From positions 6,739-70,738 of the forward strand of contig CAWBKD010000042.1 in the NCBI GenBank assembly GCA_963789225.1: DNA of 64,000 nt, read 5' to 3'. Made by a program: the position numbers and the translations under genes. This document shows positions 50,892 to 59,125 of the stretch, one piece after another (position 1 is the stretch's first letter; every line of letters begins with the position of its first letter). Source of the DNA: Palsa-504 sp963789225. GTDB lineage: Bacteria; Actinomycetota; Actinomycetes; Streptosporangiales; Streptosporangiaceae. Below the pieces are notes generated by a model. The model searched no databases, had not been told where the DNA came from, and saw only the letters and a program-made list of their open reading frames with translations.

Positions 50892-52328
50892 GTGCGGTTT
50901 CTCCACGGACTAGCTCCCGAGCATGACCTGACGTACAGCGACGTCTTCATGGTGCCGGGCCGGTCGGCCGTCGGTTCGCGGCTGGACGTGAACCTGGCCA
51001 CCGCCGACGGCAGCGGCGCCACCATCCCGATCGTCACGGCCAACATGACGGCCGTCTCGGGCCGGCGGATGGCGGAAACGGTGGCGCGGCGCGGCGGCGT
51101 CGCGATCCTCCCGCAGGACATTCCCGCCAACGTGGTCGCGGACGTGATCGCCTGGGTCAAGTCGCGGGATCTGGTGGTGGAGACCGCCCTGACCCTCCGG
51201 CCGACCGATACGGCAGGCGACGCGCTGAGCCTGCTGCCCAAGCGGGCGCACAACGCCGTGGTGGTCGTCGAGGACGGGCGGCCGGTCGGCGTGGTCACCG
51301 AGGCCGACTGCCTGGGGGTGGACCGGTTCACCCAGCTCCGCCAGGTGATGTCGGCCGACCCGTTCACGCTGCCCGCGGGCACGCCGCCGGAGCAGGCCTT
51401 CGCGCTGCTGCACGAGGGCCGGCACCGGCTGGCGCCGGTCCTGGACTCCGCCGGCCGCTGCGTGGGCATCATGACCAGGACCGGTGCGCTGCGCGCCACC
51501 TTGTACTCCCCCGCCGTCGACGCCGCGGGCCGGCTCCGGGTGGGCGCCGCCCTCGGCGTCAACGGTGACGTGGCCGCCAAGGCCAAGCTGCTGCTCGACG
51601 CCGGGGCCGACGTGCTCGTGGTGGACACCGCGCACGGGCACCAGGAGAAGATGATCTGCGCGCTGCAGGCCGTGCGCGGCCTGGCGCCTGCGGTCCCCGT
51701 GGTGGCCGGGAACGTGGTCACCGCCGCCGGGGTCGCCGATCTCGTCGCGGCGGGCGCGGACATCGTGAAGGTCGGCGTCGGGCCGGGCGCGATGTGCACG
51801 ACGCGGATGATGACCGGGGTGGGGCGGCCGCAGTTCTCTGCCGTCCTGGAGTGCGCCGGGGAAGCCGGGCGGCTCGGCGCGTTCGTCTGGGCCGACGGCG
51901 GGGTCAGGCACCCGAGGGACGTGGCGCTGGCGCTCGCCGCCGGGGCCTCCAACGTGATGATCGGGTCATGGTTCGCCGGGACGTTCGAGTCACCGGGCGA
52001 CACGTTCCGTTCGCCCGACGGGCGGCTGTACAAGGAGAGCTTCGGGATGGCCTCGGCGCGGGCGGTACGCCTCCGCTCGGCCAGCGATTCCCCGTTCGAG
52101 CGGGCGCGCAAGGAGTTGTTCGAGGAGGGCATCTCGTCGGCGCGCATGTACCTGGATCCGGTCCGGCCCGGCGTGGAGGACCTCATCGACATGGTCGTGG
52201 CCGGGTTGCGCTCCGCGTGCACCTACACCGGGGCGCGGGACCTGCCGGAGTTCAGCGAGCGGGCCGTGGTGGGCATCCAGAGCGCGTCCGGCTACAGCGA
52301 GGGCATGCCCGTCCCCACCAGCTGGTGA
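50892..52328 (+). CDS. guaB1: GuaB1-family IMP dehydrogenase-related protein (GMP reductase type)
   Basis: The 478 residues are a TIM barrel with an inserted CBS pair (about residues 95-215). TIPIVTANMTAVSGRRMAETVARRGG, VVDTAHGHQEKMI, VVAGNVVTAAGVADLVAAGAD and the catalytic loop GVGPGAMCTTRMMTGVG are present. Actinobacterial GuaB1 has been shown to act as a GMP reductase rather than an IMP dehydrogenase, so GMP to IMP with NADPH is the likely reaction. The start is GTG at 50892 after GGGGAGAA. Confidence 0.9.
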   Translation: MRFLHGLAPEHDLTYSDVFMVPGRSAVGSRLDVNLATADGSGATIPIVTANMTAVSGRRMAETVARRGGVAILPQDIPANVVADVIAWVKSRDLVVETALTLRPTDTAGDALSLLPKRAHNAVVVVEDGRPVGVVTEADCLGVDRFTQLRQVMSADPFTLPAGTPPEQAFALLHEGRHRLAPVLDSAGRCVGIMTRTGALRATLYSPAVDAAGRLRVGAALGVNGDVAAKAKLLLDAGADVLVVDTAHGHQEKMICALQAVRGLAPAVPVVAGNVVTAAGVADLVAAGADIVKVGVGPGAMCTTRMMTGVGRPQFSAVLECAGEAGRLGAFVWADGGVRHPRDVALALAAGASNVMIGSWFAGTFESPGDTFRSPDGRLYKESFGMASARAVRLRSASDSPFERARKELFEEGISSARMYLDPVRPGVEDLIDMVVAGLRSACTYTGARDLPEFSERAVVGIQSASGYSEGMPVPTSW

Positions 52329-52344
52329 GCCCCAGCTGATGAGC

Positions 52345-52842
52345 TCAGCCCGTCGCGTTGAGCCAGCGGACGGGGGCGCCGTCGGCCGCGCGGCGGAACG
52401 GCTCGAGCTCGTTGTCCCAGGCCGTGCCAAGCAGCAGGCCGAGTTCCTCCTCCAGCGGCGCGGCACCGACCCGGGCGGCCCGCTCCAGCACCGCGCGCAG
52501 GCGATCCTCGGCGACCACGATATCGCCGTTGGCCGCCGTCACCGCGGTGAACGTGCCGAGGTCCGGCGTGTAGCAGTGCCGCACGCCGTCACAGCCCGGT
52601 GAGCCGTCCTCGGTCACCTCGAACCTGAGCCGGTTCCACCCGGCCAGCGCGGACGTGATCGCTCCCGCCGTGCCGGGCCGCGCCTGCCAGTTGAGCTCGG
52701 CGCGCAGCGAGCCCGGGGCGGCTGGCTGACCGGCCCAGGGCATGCTAACGGGCGCCCCCACTATTCCGGCTACTGCCCACTCGATGTGCGGGCACAGCGC
52801 CGGGGGCGCCGAATGAACGTACAAAACACCAGTTGCCGACAC
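52345..52842 (-). CDS. DUF3145 protein
   Basis: A 165-residue actinobacterial protein: ATGVLYVHSAPPALCPHIEWAVAG, LNWQARPGTAGAITSALAGWNRLRFEVTED, then RHCYTPDLGTF, the typical DUF3145 pattern. Function unknown. GTG at 52842 has GAGGAGG about 6 nt upstream, which decides the start over an upstream ATG at 52887. It converges with guaB1. Confidence 0.9.
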   Translation of the reverse strand: MSATGVLYVHSAPPALCPHIEWAVAGIVGAPVSMPWAGQPAAPGSLRAELNWQARPGTAGAITSALAGWNRLRFEVTEDGSPGCDGVRHCYTPDLGTFTAVTAANGDIVVAEDRLRAVLERAARVGAAPLEEELGLLLGTAWDNELEPFRRAADGAPVRWLNATG

Positions 52843-52883
52843 CGTGCCTCCTCTGACGTCGCTCACCTTCCCCAGTGGCAACA

Positions 52884-54530
52884 TCAATTCGGCACGGACT
52901 GCTCTACGTATTCTGCCTCATCCCGGCGACCAATGCCAGCACTCCGGCCAGTAAGGCCGCGAGAATTCGCAAACATGACCAGCGCGGCGAGCACGACGAT
53001 GCCCACGGCGACCCACGGAACGTAGTCACCGAGCCGGTCGTAGACGGTCCTGGCCGAGGCCGCGGGCAGGCCGAGCCTGACCGTGACCACGCCGTGCCCG
53101 GACTGCCCCATCCAGGCCAGCAGCCTGCCCCTGGCGTCGTAGGCGACCGTGTCCCCGGTCAGGGCGGCCTGGACCACGGGCCGCCCGGTCTCGGCCGCGC
53201 GGACCGCGGCGAGCGAGGCGTGCTGGTCCGGTCCCCACGTGCCCTGGAAGGTCGACGTTTCGGACTGGTAGACGATCAGCTGCGCACCTTTGTCCGTGTC
53301 GACCCGGGCCATGTCGGGGAACGCGGACTCGAAGCAGATCAGCACGCCGATCGGCAGCGGCTTTCCGGCCCGGTCGGTCGCGTTCAGCAGGTGCGCGCCG
53401 GGCCCGGGGACCATGTTCGACGACGCCGCCTTGCTGATCTTGGTCAGCCACCCGAGCTGCTGCCGGAACGGTATGTACTCGCCGAACGGCACCAGCCGCG
53501 TCTTGACGTAGATGCCCTTGATCCCGGCGGGGCTGACCAGGACCGCCCACTTCTCGTGGCCCTTGCCGGGCGACGTGGCGTCCTGGTCCACCAGGATCTC
53601 GGCCCCGTCCTCGGCGGACAGTGCCTCGATCTGGCTCAGCAGGGCGTGGTTGCCCGGCAGCGTGAGGTCCTCGGCGATGCTGCTCTCGCCCCAGACGATC
53701 AGGTCGGGCCGAACGCCGTCCAGCCTGCCTCCCCGGCTCAGCTCGGCGGTCAGCGCCTGCGACGCGTGCGAGCGCAGGCTGGCGTCGAGGACCACGCCCG
53801 GCTGCACCATGGCGATCGTGGCGTACCGGACCGCGTGGCTGGACGGGGTGAGCGCGAACGCTAGTGGCCCGGCGCCGAGGCTGGCCAGCCCGGCGGCCAC
53901 GCCGAGAACGACCAGCCCTGACCGCCACGAGGCCCCGGGCAGGATGGCCTTTGTTACCCAGGGCAGAGACTCCAACGCGATGACGATGGCCACGTTCGCC
54001 AGCACGAGCGCAAAGCTGATCAGCCAGACCCCGCCGACCGAGGCGAGCGCGAGCAGGGCCGGATGCTGCCACTGGCTGACGCCGAATACCGCCCACGGGC
54101 CGCCGAACCCCTGCCAGGACCGCAGCCACTCGGTGAGCAGCCAGCAGCTCGGCACCACCACGAGGGCGGCCAGCGCCCGCGGCCAGCTGAGCGGCGGGCG
54201 CAGCAGCTTCTGCACGGCCACGCCGAACGGGATCCACAGCAAGCCGAACACCACGGCGACCAGCAGCACCGCAGGCCCGATCTCGGGCGCCATCCAGTAC
54301 AGCGCCGCGATCAGGTAACCGGCCCCGAACCACCAGGCGCGCACCCCGCCTTCCCGCGCCGTGGACGACCTGGCGATGAGTACCAGCGCGGGCACCAGCC
54401 CGAACCAGGCCAGGAACTCCAGGTTCGCGTCGGGGAACGTGAGGACCAGGGCCGCGCCGCACAGCAGCATGCCGAACCGGGCGGACCTGAGCCATCTCAC
54501 CGGCTTCGCCAGCGCGCTGCGCCATCGCAC
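52884..54530 (-). CDS. lnt: Apolipoprotein N-acyltransferase
   Basis: Adds the third acyl chain to the N-terminal Cys of lipoproteins at the membrane. In 548 residues, six to seven N-terminal helices (from GMLLCGAALVLTFPDANLEFLAWFGLVPALVLI) are followed by a periplasmic nitrilase domain with the triad Glu (VWGESS), Lys (VKTRLVPFGEYIPF) and Cys (LICFESAFPDMAR), and a last helix (VAVGIVVLAALVMFANS). The window also holds lipoproteins with clear lipoboxes. The start GTG at 54530 is chosen; the upstream open frame has no similarity. Confidence 0.92.
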   Translation of the reverse strand: MRWRSALAKPVRWLRSARFGMLLCGAALVLTFPDANLEFLAWFGLVPALVLIARSSTAREGGVRAWWFGAGYLIAALYWMAPEIGPAVLLVAVVFGLLWIPFGVAVQKLLRPPLSWPRALAALVVVPSCWLLTEWLRSWQGFGGPWAVFGVSQWQHPALLALASVGGVWLISFALVLANVAIVIALESLPWVTKAILPGASWRSGLVVLGVAAGLASLGAGPLAFALTPSSHAVRYATIAMVQPGVVLDASLRSHASQALTAELSRGGRLDGVRPDLIVWGESSIAEDLTLPGNHALLSQIEALSAEDGAEILVDQDATSPGKGHEKWAVLVSPAGIKGIYVKTRLVPFGEYIPFRQQLGWLTKISKAASSNMVPGPGAHLLNATDRAGKPLPIGVLICFESAFPDMARVDTDKGAQLIVYQSETSTFQGTWGPDQHASLAAVRAAETGRPVVQAALTGDTVAYDARGRLLAWMGQSGHGVVTVRLGLPAASARTVYDRLGDYVPWVAVGIVVLAALVMFANSRGLTGRSAGIGRRDEAEYVEQSVPN

Positions 54531-54574
54531 GCTTCTAATTGTCGGTCGTCCCGGCCGTGCCGCGACACCGACCC

Positions 54575-55240
54575 TTAGTCGCGGCCGCCGGAGAAGATCC
54601 GCAGGAAGAACAGGAACACGTTCAGCGCGTCGAGGAAGATGTTCGCGGCGATCAGCGGGGCGGAGTCCAGGTCCGAGGAACGGCGGAGCCGCTGGAAATC
54701 GAACATCGTCAGGCCCGCGAAGATGACCAGGCCGAGCACCGAGTAGATCAGTTCGCCGTGCGGGATATGGACGAAGATCAGCACGATGCCGAACACGATG
54801 AGGGCGACCAGGGCCCAGAATGACACCCGGGCGAGCCCAGACAGGTCCCGCCGCGTCGCGTAACCGGCCGCCCCGAATCCGGCGATGAACAGGGCGGTCG
54901 CTCCGCCGGCCTCCCACAGCGTCCGCGGGCTGGTCGTGGCGTAGTAGACCAGCAGGGGCGCCATGGCCAGTCCCAGCGCCGTCCCTACCACGAAGAGCAG
55001 CACCGTCGACAGCGACCCGGACCTCGATCGCCTGGCGGTGAAGTTCATCGTGATCAGGCAGGCAATGGCCACGATGAACCAGACGAAGGTCCAGCCCTGG
55101 GACAGGTTGCGACCCAGGTAGGAACCCAGCGCGAAGAAGCCCGCGGTGACCGCGACGTACCCCATCGTCTGCCCGAACAGGGTGCGGGTCCGGTCCTGGG
55201 TGGCCGATCCGTAAGAGCCGTACGCAAACGAGGAGTTCAT
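54575..55240 (-). CDS. Bax inhibitor-1/YccA family membrane protein
   Basis: A 221-residue protein with seven helices, from TLFGQTMGYVAVTAGFFALGSYLG to the final FLDALNVFLFFLRIFSG. The conserved Asp pair of the pH-sensitive leak channel is seen in MFDFQRLRRSSDLDSAPLIAANIFLD. Bacterial BI-1 proteins are Ca2+/H+ leak channels or protease modulators. ATG at 55240 begins MNSSFAYGSYG. Confidence 0.9.
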   Translation of the reverse strand: MNSSFAYGSYGSATQDRTRTLFGQTMGYVAVTAGFFALGSYLGRNLSQGWTFVWFIVAIACLITMNFTARRSRSGSLSTVLLFVVGTALGLAMAPLLVYYATTSPRTLWEAGGATALFIAGFGAAGYATRRDLSGLARVSFWALVALIVFGIVLIFVHIPHGELIYSVLGLVIFAGLTMFDFQRLRRSSDLDSAPLIAANIFLDALNVFLFFLRIFSGGRD

Positions 55241-55249
55241 GGCCTCAAT

Positions 55250-55293
55250 TCTCCCCCGCCTCTCCTGGTGCTCTCCCCCGCCTCTCCTGGTGC
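55250..55293. repeat. 22-bp tandem duplication
   Basis: TCTCCCCCGCCTCTCCTGGT plus GC occurs twice in direct succession in the spacer upstream of the BI-1 gene, reading on the minus strand as two purine-rich (GGAGAGG) stretches that could mimic ribosome-binding sites. Confidence 0.9.
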
Positions 55294-55313
55294 CTGGCAC
55301 CGATGAAGGTGAG

Positions 55314-55973
55314 CTAGTTCCCGGCCAGCGCCGCGACCGCATCCGTCGTCAGTCCGGCCAGGCTGGGCAGCACCAGGCTGGCTTGGGCGAGGGCGTCAGG
55401 ATCCGGCGGATAGGCCGGCTGCGGGACCGCGATGACCCGCAGGCCCGCGGCACCCGCCGAGCGGAGCCCGTTCGAGGAGTCCTCGACCGCCGCGCAGTCG
55501 GGCGGCGAGCAGCCCAGCTCGGCGGTCACGGCCAGGTAGATGTCCGGGGCCGGCTTGCCGTGCGCCACCTGCTCGGTCGACATCACCACCCGAAAGCAGG
55601 AACGCAGCCCGGCGGACTGCAGGACGGTGTCGATCAGCCGGGGCGGCGACGAGCTCGCCACCCCGAGAGGCCATCGCTCGCCCATCCGGTGCACCGCATC
55701 CGCGGCGCCGGGCAGCAGCGGCACCTGCTCGGTGTACCGGGCGGCCATCCGGTCAATGACCAGCTCGGCCACCTGTTCGGGCGGCAGGCCGACGCCGAGG
55801 TCCTCGCTCAGGTACCTGGCCCATTCCTGGGTGCTCATGCCCATCAGGCGACGCTGGGCGTCGGGGGCCCAAGACCCGCCCCGCTCGGCCACTAGGCCCC
55901 GGCGGACCTGCTCCCATACCGGCTCGGAGTCGACTAGCACGCCGTCCAGGTCGAACACCATCGCCCGGATCAT
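55314..55973 (-). CDS. HAD-family phosphatase (beta-phosphoglucomutase-like)
   Basis: A 219-residue haloacid dehalogenase superfamily enzyme: MVFDLDGVLVDSEPVWEQV (motif I nucleophile Asp), GVASSSPPRLIDTVL (motif II), HGKPAPDIYL (motif III Lys), and AAVEDSSNGLRSAGAAGLRVIAV (motif IV). The cap is of the small helical C1 type. The substrate is a sugar or small phosphate. GGAAGG precedes the ATG at 55973. Upstream begins an AT-rich region. Confidence 0.88.
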   Translation of the reverse strand: MIRAMVFDLDGVLVDSEPVWEQVRRGLVAERGGSWAPDAQRRLMGMSTQEWARYLSEDLGVGLPPEQVAELVIDRMAARYTEQVPLLPGAADAVHRMGERWPLGVASSSPPRLIDTVLQSAGLRSCFRVVMSTEQVAHGKPAPDIYLAVTAELGCSPPDCAAVEDSSNGLRSAGAAGLRVIAVPQPAYPPDPDALAQASLVLPSLAGLTTDAVAALAGN

Positions 55974-56212
55974 GGAGCGCCTACCACCTTCCGTTCCGGA
56001 GCACCCAGCTCTAACCAGCCAACGGTAGCACCGCTCCCTGCCTCGTCGATTATTCGAAAAGATCTTGAAAAAATATTCACTTCCTGCTGGTAGCACAAGT
56101 CGCTACATGATAAACTCTCTGTAGAACAAAACTTCAAACCTCTATCCCGAACGGGCGGTGGTTTATGCCCCGGGAACCTTTCCCCAAACGCAGGCCAGAC
56201 GATCCCGAGCCT

Positions 56213-56576
56213 GAGCGACACCGACCTGAACAGGCTCGCACGGTCGTTCGTCGCGTTCCTCAACAGCCCGACCGGCCAGGCCATCTCAGCCGCGACGCTG
56301 TCCGATGCCGGCCGGATACCGGGTATCGCTGACGCGAAGCACCGATTCTTCGAGGACCGCTTCCGGCGGGCACAGCCCGTCGTCGCCGGCGCTATCGCAC
56401 GCGGCGAGATCCCCGCCGACACCGATCCGGCCGAGCTTGTCAGGACCCTCGTCGCACCGATCTACCTGCGGCTCCTGGTTACCGCCGAGCCGATCGACCA
56501 GACCACCGCCGACAACTCCGCCAAGGTAGCGCTCGCCGCCGCCCGCGCCGGCGCACTCAGCCACTGTCGTCAGTGA
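56213..56576 (+). pseudogene. TetR regulator remnant (C-terminal ligand domain only)
   Basis: About 120 codons (LSDTDLNRLARSFVAFLNSP, then FFEDRFRRAQPVVAGAIARGEIPADTDPAELVRTLVAPIYLRLL) match the C-terminal domain of TetR proteins of the TetR_C_11 kind. No HTH and no usable start exist upstream in this frame; a stop lies at about 56094. The region before it (56040-56150) is unusually AT-rich for this genome. Confidence 0.65.
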
Positions 56577-57503
56577 TCCAGGAACGCTATCCAGGCGGCG
56601 ATCTGAGCCCGTGAGCTGAAGCCGAGCTTGTTGAGGATGTTCCGGACATGAATGTCCACGGTGCGCTCTCAGATGAAGAGGCGCGCCCCGATCTGCTTGT
56701 TGGTCAGGCCGTCGGTGAGCAGGCGCGCGATGTCGGCCTCACGTATCGACAGCGGCTGGAGGCTGGTGTCGTCGTGCCTGGCGGGGGCGGCATCTTCCGG
56801 ATTCCCGCCGAGGGCAAGCTCGAGCGCCGCGCTCCGGCTCAGGCTGGCTCCCGCCGTGCGCTCGGCCTGGAGCCTCGCGGTCCCCAGGGCGGCCTCCGTG
56901 ACCTGGCCTGCCCGGGCAAGCACCGGGACGAGGAATCCCATGGCGCTGACGCCGGTCTCGGTTGCCGCGGTGTTCGAGGCGGCGAGCAGCCGGGCGGCGA
57001 GCCGGGCTCGGCCGGAGAACGCGCCGTGGCAGCCCAATTCGGCGAGCAGGTAGAACTGGGCGATCCGGTCGTCGATCCGCTGAGCGATCTCCAGGGACTC
57101 GGCCAGCAGCGGCCATGCCCGGTCGAGGTCGCCACTGACCAGTGCGGCTGAGCCGAGGTTGAAGAGCATCATCTCTAGGCCGTACGTGTCGCCTGCCTCC
57201 CTGGCGAGGCGCAGTCCTTCCTCACCACCTGCCCTGACCGCGTCCAGGTCGGCTCGCAAGGAGCCCGTTGAGCGCCCGCGCCTGGCAGATCGCGAGCTGG
57301 CCAGGGGGATAGTCGAGGCCTGCGACGGTGGCCTGCGCCTCGTCGAGCAGTTCCCCCGCACGGGCGTGATGGCCCGCGAGGCTCTCCGTGATCGAGGCTA
57401 GGGAGAGAGCCTCTGAGAGCAGGTCAGGCTGTCCGTGGTGCCGTGCCGCCGCCGCAGCGGCGGCAAGCGCTGGCCGGGCGGCCGACGGGTCGGCCTTCAG
57501 CAC
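56570..57503 (-). pseudogene. LuxR-family regulator fragment with nonsense codon and frameshift
   Basis: The end of a LuxR regulator with a TPR-like part (LNGLLA...DLDAVRAGGEEGLRLAREAGDTYGLEMMLFNLGSAALVSGDLDRAWPLL) and the C-terminal HTH. In the HTH, the frame LTDGLTNKQIGARLFI is stopped by TGA (56669-56671) where the family has Ser, then continues ERTVDIHVRNILNKLGFSSRAQIAAWIAF. A frameshift lies near 57255. The N-terminal ATPase is missing. It is not functional as a full regulator. Confidence 0.72.
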
Positions 57504-57529
57504 GGCGAGGAGCCCACGGATGAACCAGG

Positions 57530-57769
57530 GTGCTGAGCCTTCAGTGGCGAGCCGGGAAGCTGGCCTTTCTCATCCCGGAGATCCCCTCCTGGCAGCTGGT
57601 ACTGGAGGCGACCAGTAACCCCGACGTGTTCATCGCCGGACCGGGATCTGACTTCTCCGGCGAGAACATGATCTTCCGGCGTGACGATGGCGGCCGCGTG
57701 ATCTCCGTGCTCGTGGTCCAGGGCACCTGCCAGCGACTGGATCACCTGCCATCCCCGGTCGCCTGGTAG
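57530..57769 (+). pseudogene. Serine-hydrolase C-terminal remnant
   Basis: About 75 codons (WRAGKLAFLIPEIPSWQLVLEA, GPGSDFSGENMIFRRDDGGRVISVLVVQG) resemble the beta-rich C-terminal extension of beta-lactamase-type serine hydrolases. No catalytic part is present, and the flanks are fragments on the other strand. Identification is tentative. Confidence 0.4.
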
Positions 57770-58046
57770 CGGCCGAGGATCTGCCGCGCAGTCGCGACCA
57801 GCTGGCCGCAGCCCTGCGGCGGGGACAGGACCTCGATGAGGTTGCCGAAGCCGGCCAGGCGGTGCGCTGCGGCGAGCGCATACTCGAAGGTGAGTATGAC
57901 GATCCGCCAACCGTGCTCGCCGGGAGAAGGACGCCACGTCCAGCGTCTCCCGGACCACGTCGCCAAGGATCTCGGGGAAGATGGCGAACCTCCGGGCAGA
58001 CGGGCCGGGCCGGAGGCCGCCGGGCAGGCGCGCTGAATGAATCAGT
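57742..58046 (-). pseudogene. WYL-domain HTH regulator remnant
   Basis: SARRFAIFPEILGDVVRETLDVASF in one frame continues as GWRIVILTFEYALAAAHRLAGFGNLIEVLSPP and LVATARQILGRYQA in another, the C-terminal end of a YafY-like WYL regulator. A frameshift lies near 57930, and the HTH and WYL core are missing. Confidence 0.5.
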
Positions 58047-58053
58047 CGACCGT

Positions 58054-59120
58054 CCAGCCCGCGAGGAGTTCCTCCGAAGGCCATAGGACTCGCTGTCCGC
58101 CGTGCCAGGCACTCCCGGAGGCTGACGCAGGAAGAGCTAGCCGGGCTGGTCGGACGGTCCAAGGCGTGGCTTTCGATGATCGAGAACGGGCAGCGCCCCC
58201 TGGACGAGCGCGGGGACATCGCCGCTCTCGCCTCCGCGCTGGAAGTGTCGGCGGACGCGCTGATCGGCCAGCCCGCCCCGGAGATCCAGCCCGGCAGGGC
58301 GGACCCTGAACTTGCTGCCGTTGCGGGCCGTCCTGCTTGACGGGTCGCCTGACGATCCGCCGGATGTTCCGGCCCGGCCGGTCGCGGCGCTCCGGGCGTT
58401 GAACGGCGAGTTGGACGCCGCACTGCGCACGGCGCACTACGACACCATGCACCGGGAGCTGCCCGGAGTGGTAGGCGAGCTAGAGGTGCACGCGGCCACG
58501 GCAGACGGCCCGGCGCGGGACGAGGCGCTGCGGCAGCTGATCCTCGCGTGCGGGTCGGCGTCCATCATGCTCCGGCACTTCGGGCAGACCGATCTCGGCT
58601 GGATCGCCGCCGAGCGGGGCCGGCAGGCCGCCGTACTGCTAGGCGACCCCGCGTGGACCGGGGCAGCGGCCTATGAGGCCGCGCACGCGCGCAGCTCGGC
58701 GAATAAGCCCCGGGCTCTCATGGTGACGCCGAGGATGGCCGACGAGCTCGAGCCACACATCGGGGACAGCCAGTTCGCGCGCCAGGTGTACGGGATGCTG
58801 CGACTTTCATCCGCGCTATCCCGCGCGGTAGAAGGCGATCACGCAGGCGCCGACGCCCACGCAGCTGAGGCAGCCCGGACCGCGGCACCCCTCGGCGACC
58901 AGCCCGGCGCATTCGAGCTGTTCGGACCGGCGAACGTAGGCGTGTGGCGGGCATCGTTGGCGGTCGAGGCCGGCAACGCCGAAGCGGCCCTCCCCTACGC
59001 CGCCGCCATGGAACCGCGCGCTCTGGCGTCCGGGAACCGGCGCGCAGCGCTGGGCATCGAGAAGGCCCGCGCCCTGGCGATCTCGCGGCCGAGGCCCGAG
59101 GTACCACCGAAGATAAGGAC
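58054..59120 (+). pseudogene. XRE-family regulator with TPR-like domain, frameshifted and truncated
   Basis: The XRE HTH is clear: VPPKAIGLAVRRARHSRRLTQEELAGLVGRSKAWLSMIENGQRPLDERGDIAALASALEVSADALIG. The frame stops at 58338-58340 but continues one frame over with LPLRAVLLDGSPDDPPDVPARP and a long helical part (GELEVHAATADGPARDEALRQLILACGSAS). No ATG or GTG precedes the HTH in frame, and the last 60-80 residues are replaced by sequence running into the ATPase gene. This type is common in Streptomyces-like genomes; here it is decayed. Confidence 0.7.
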
Positions 59121-59125
59121 GCTGC

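Noticed and set aside
49169..52222. Open frame of 1017 codons on the minus strand across guaB1 and tetR
   Set aside because: It is antisense to clear genes and Ser/Ala/Arg-rich. Only its part at about 49.68-50.08 kb matches a family (winged-helix remnant), which is listed separately.
53026..54525. 499-codon minus frame overlapping lnt
   Set aside because: Arg/Gly/Pro-rich frame shadow; the lnt frame has the catalytic triad and membrane helices.
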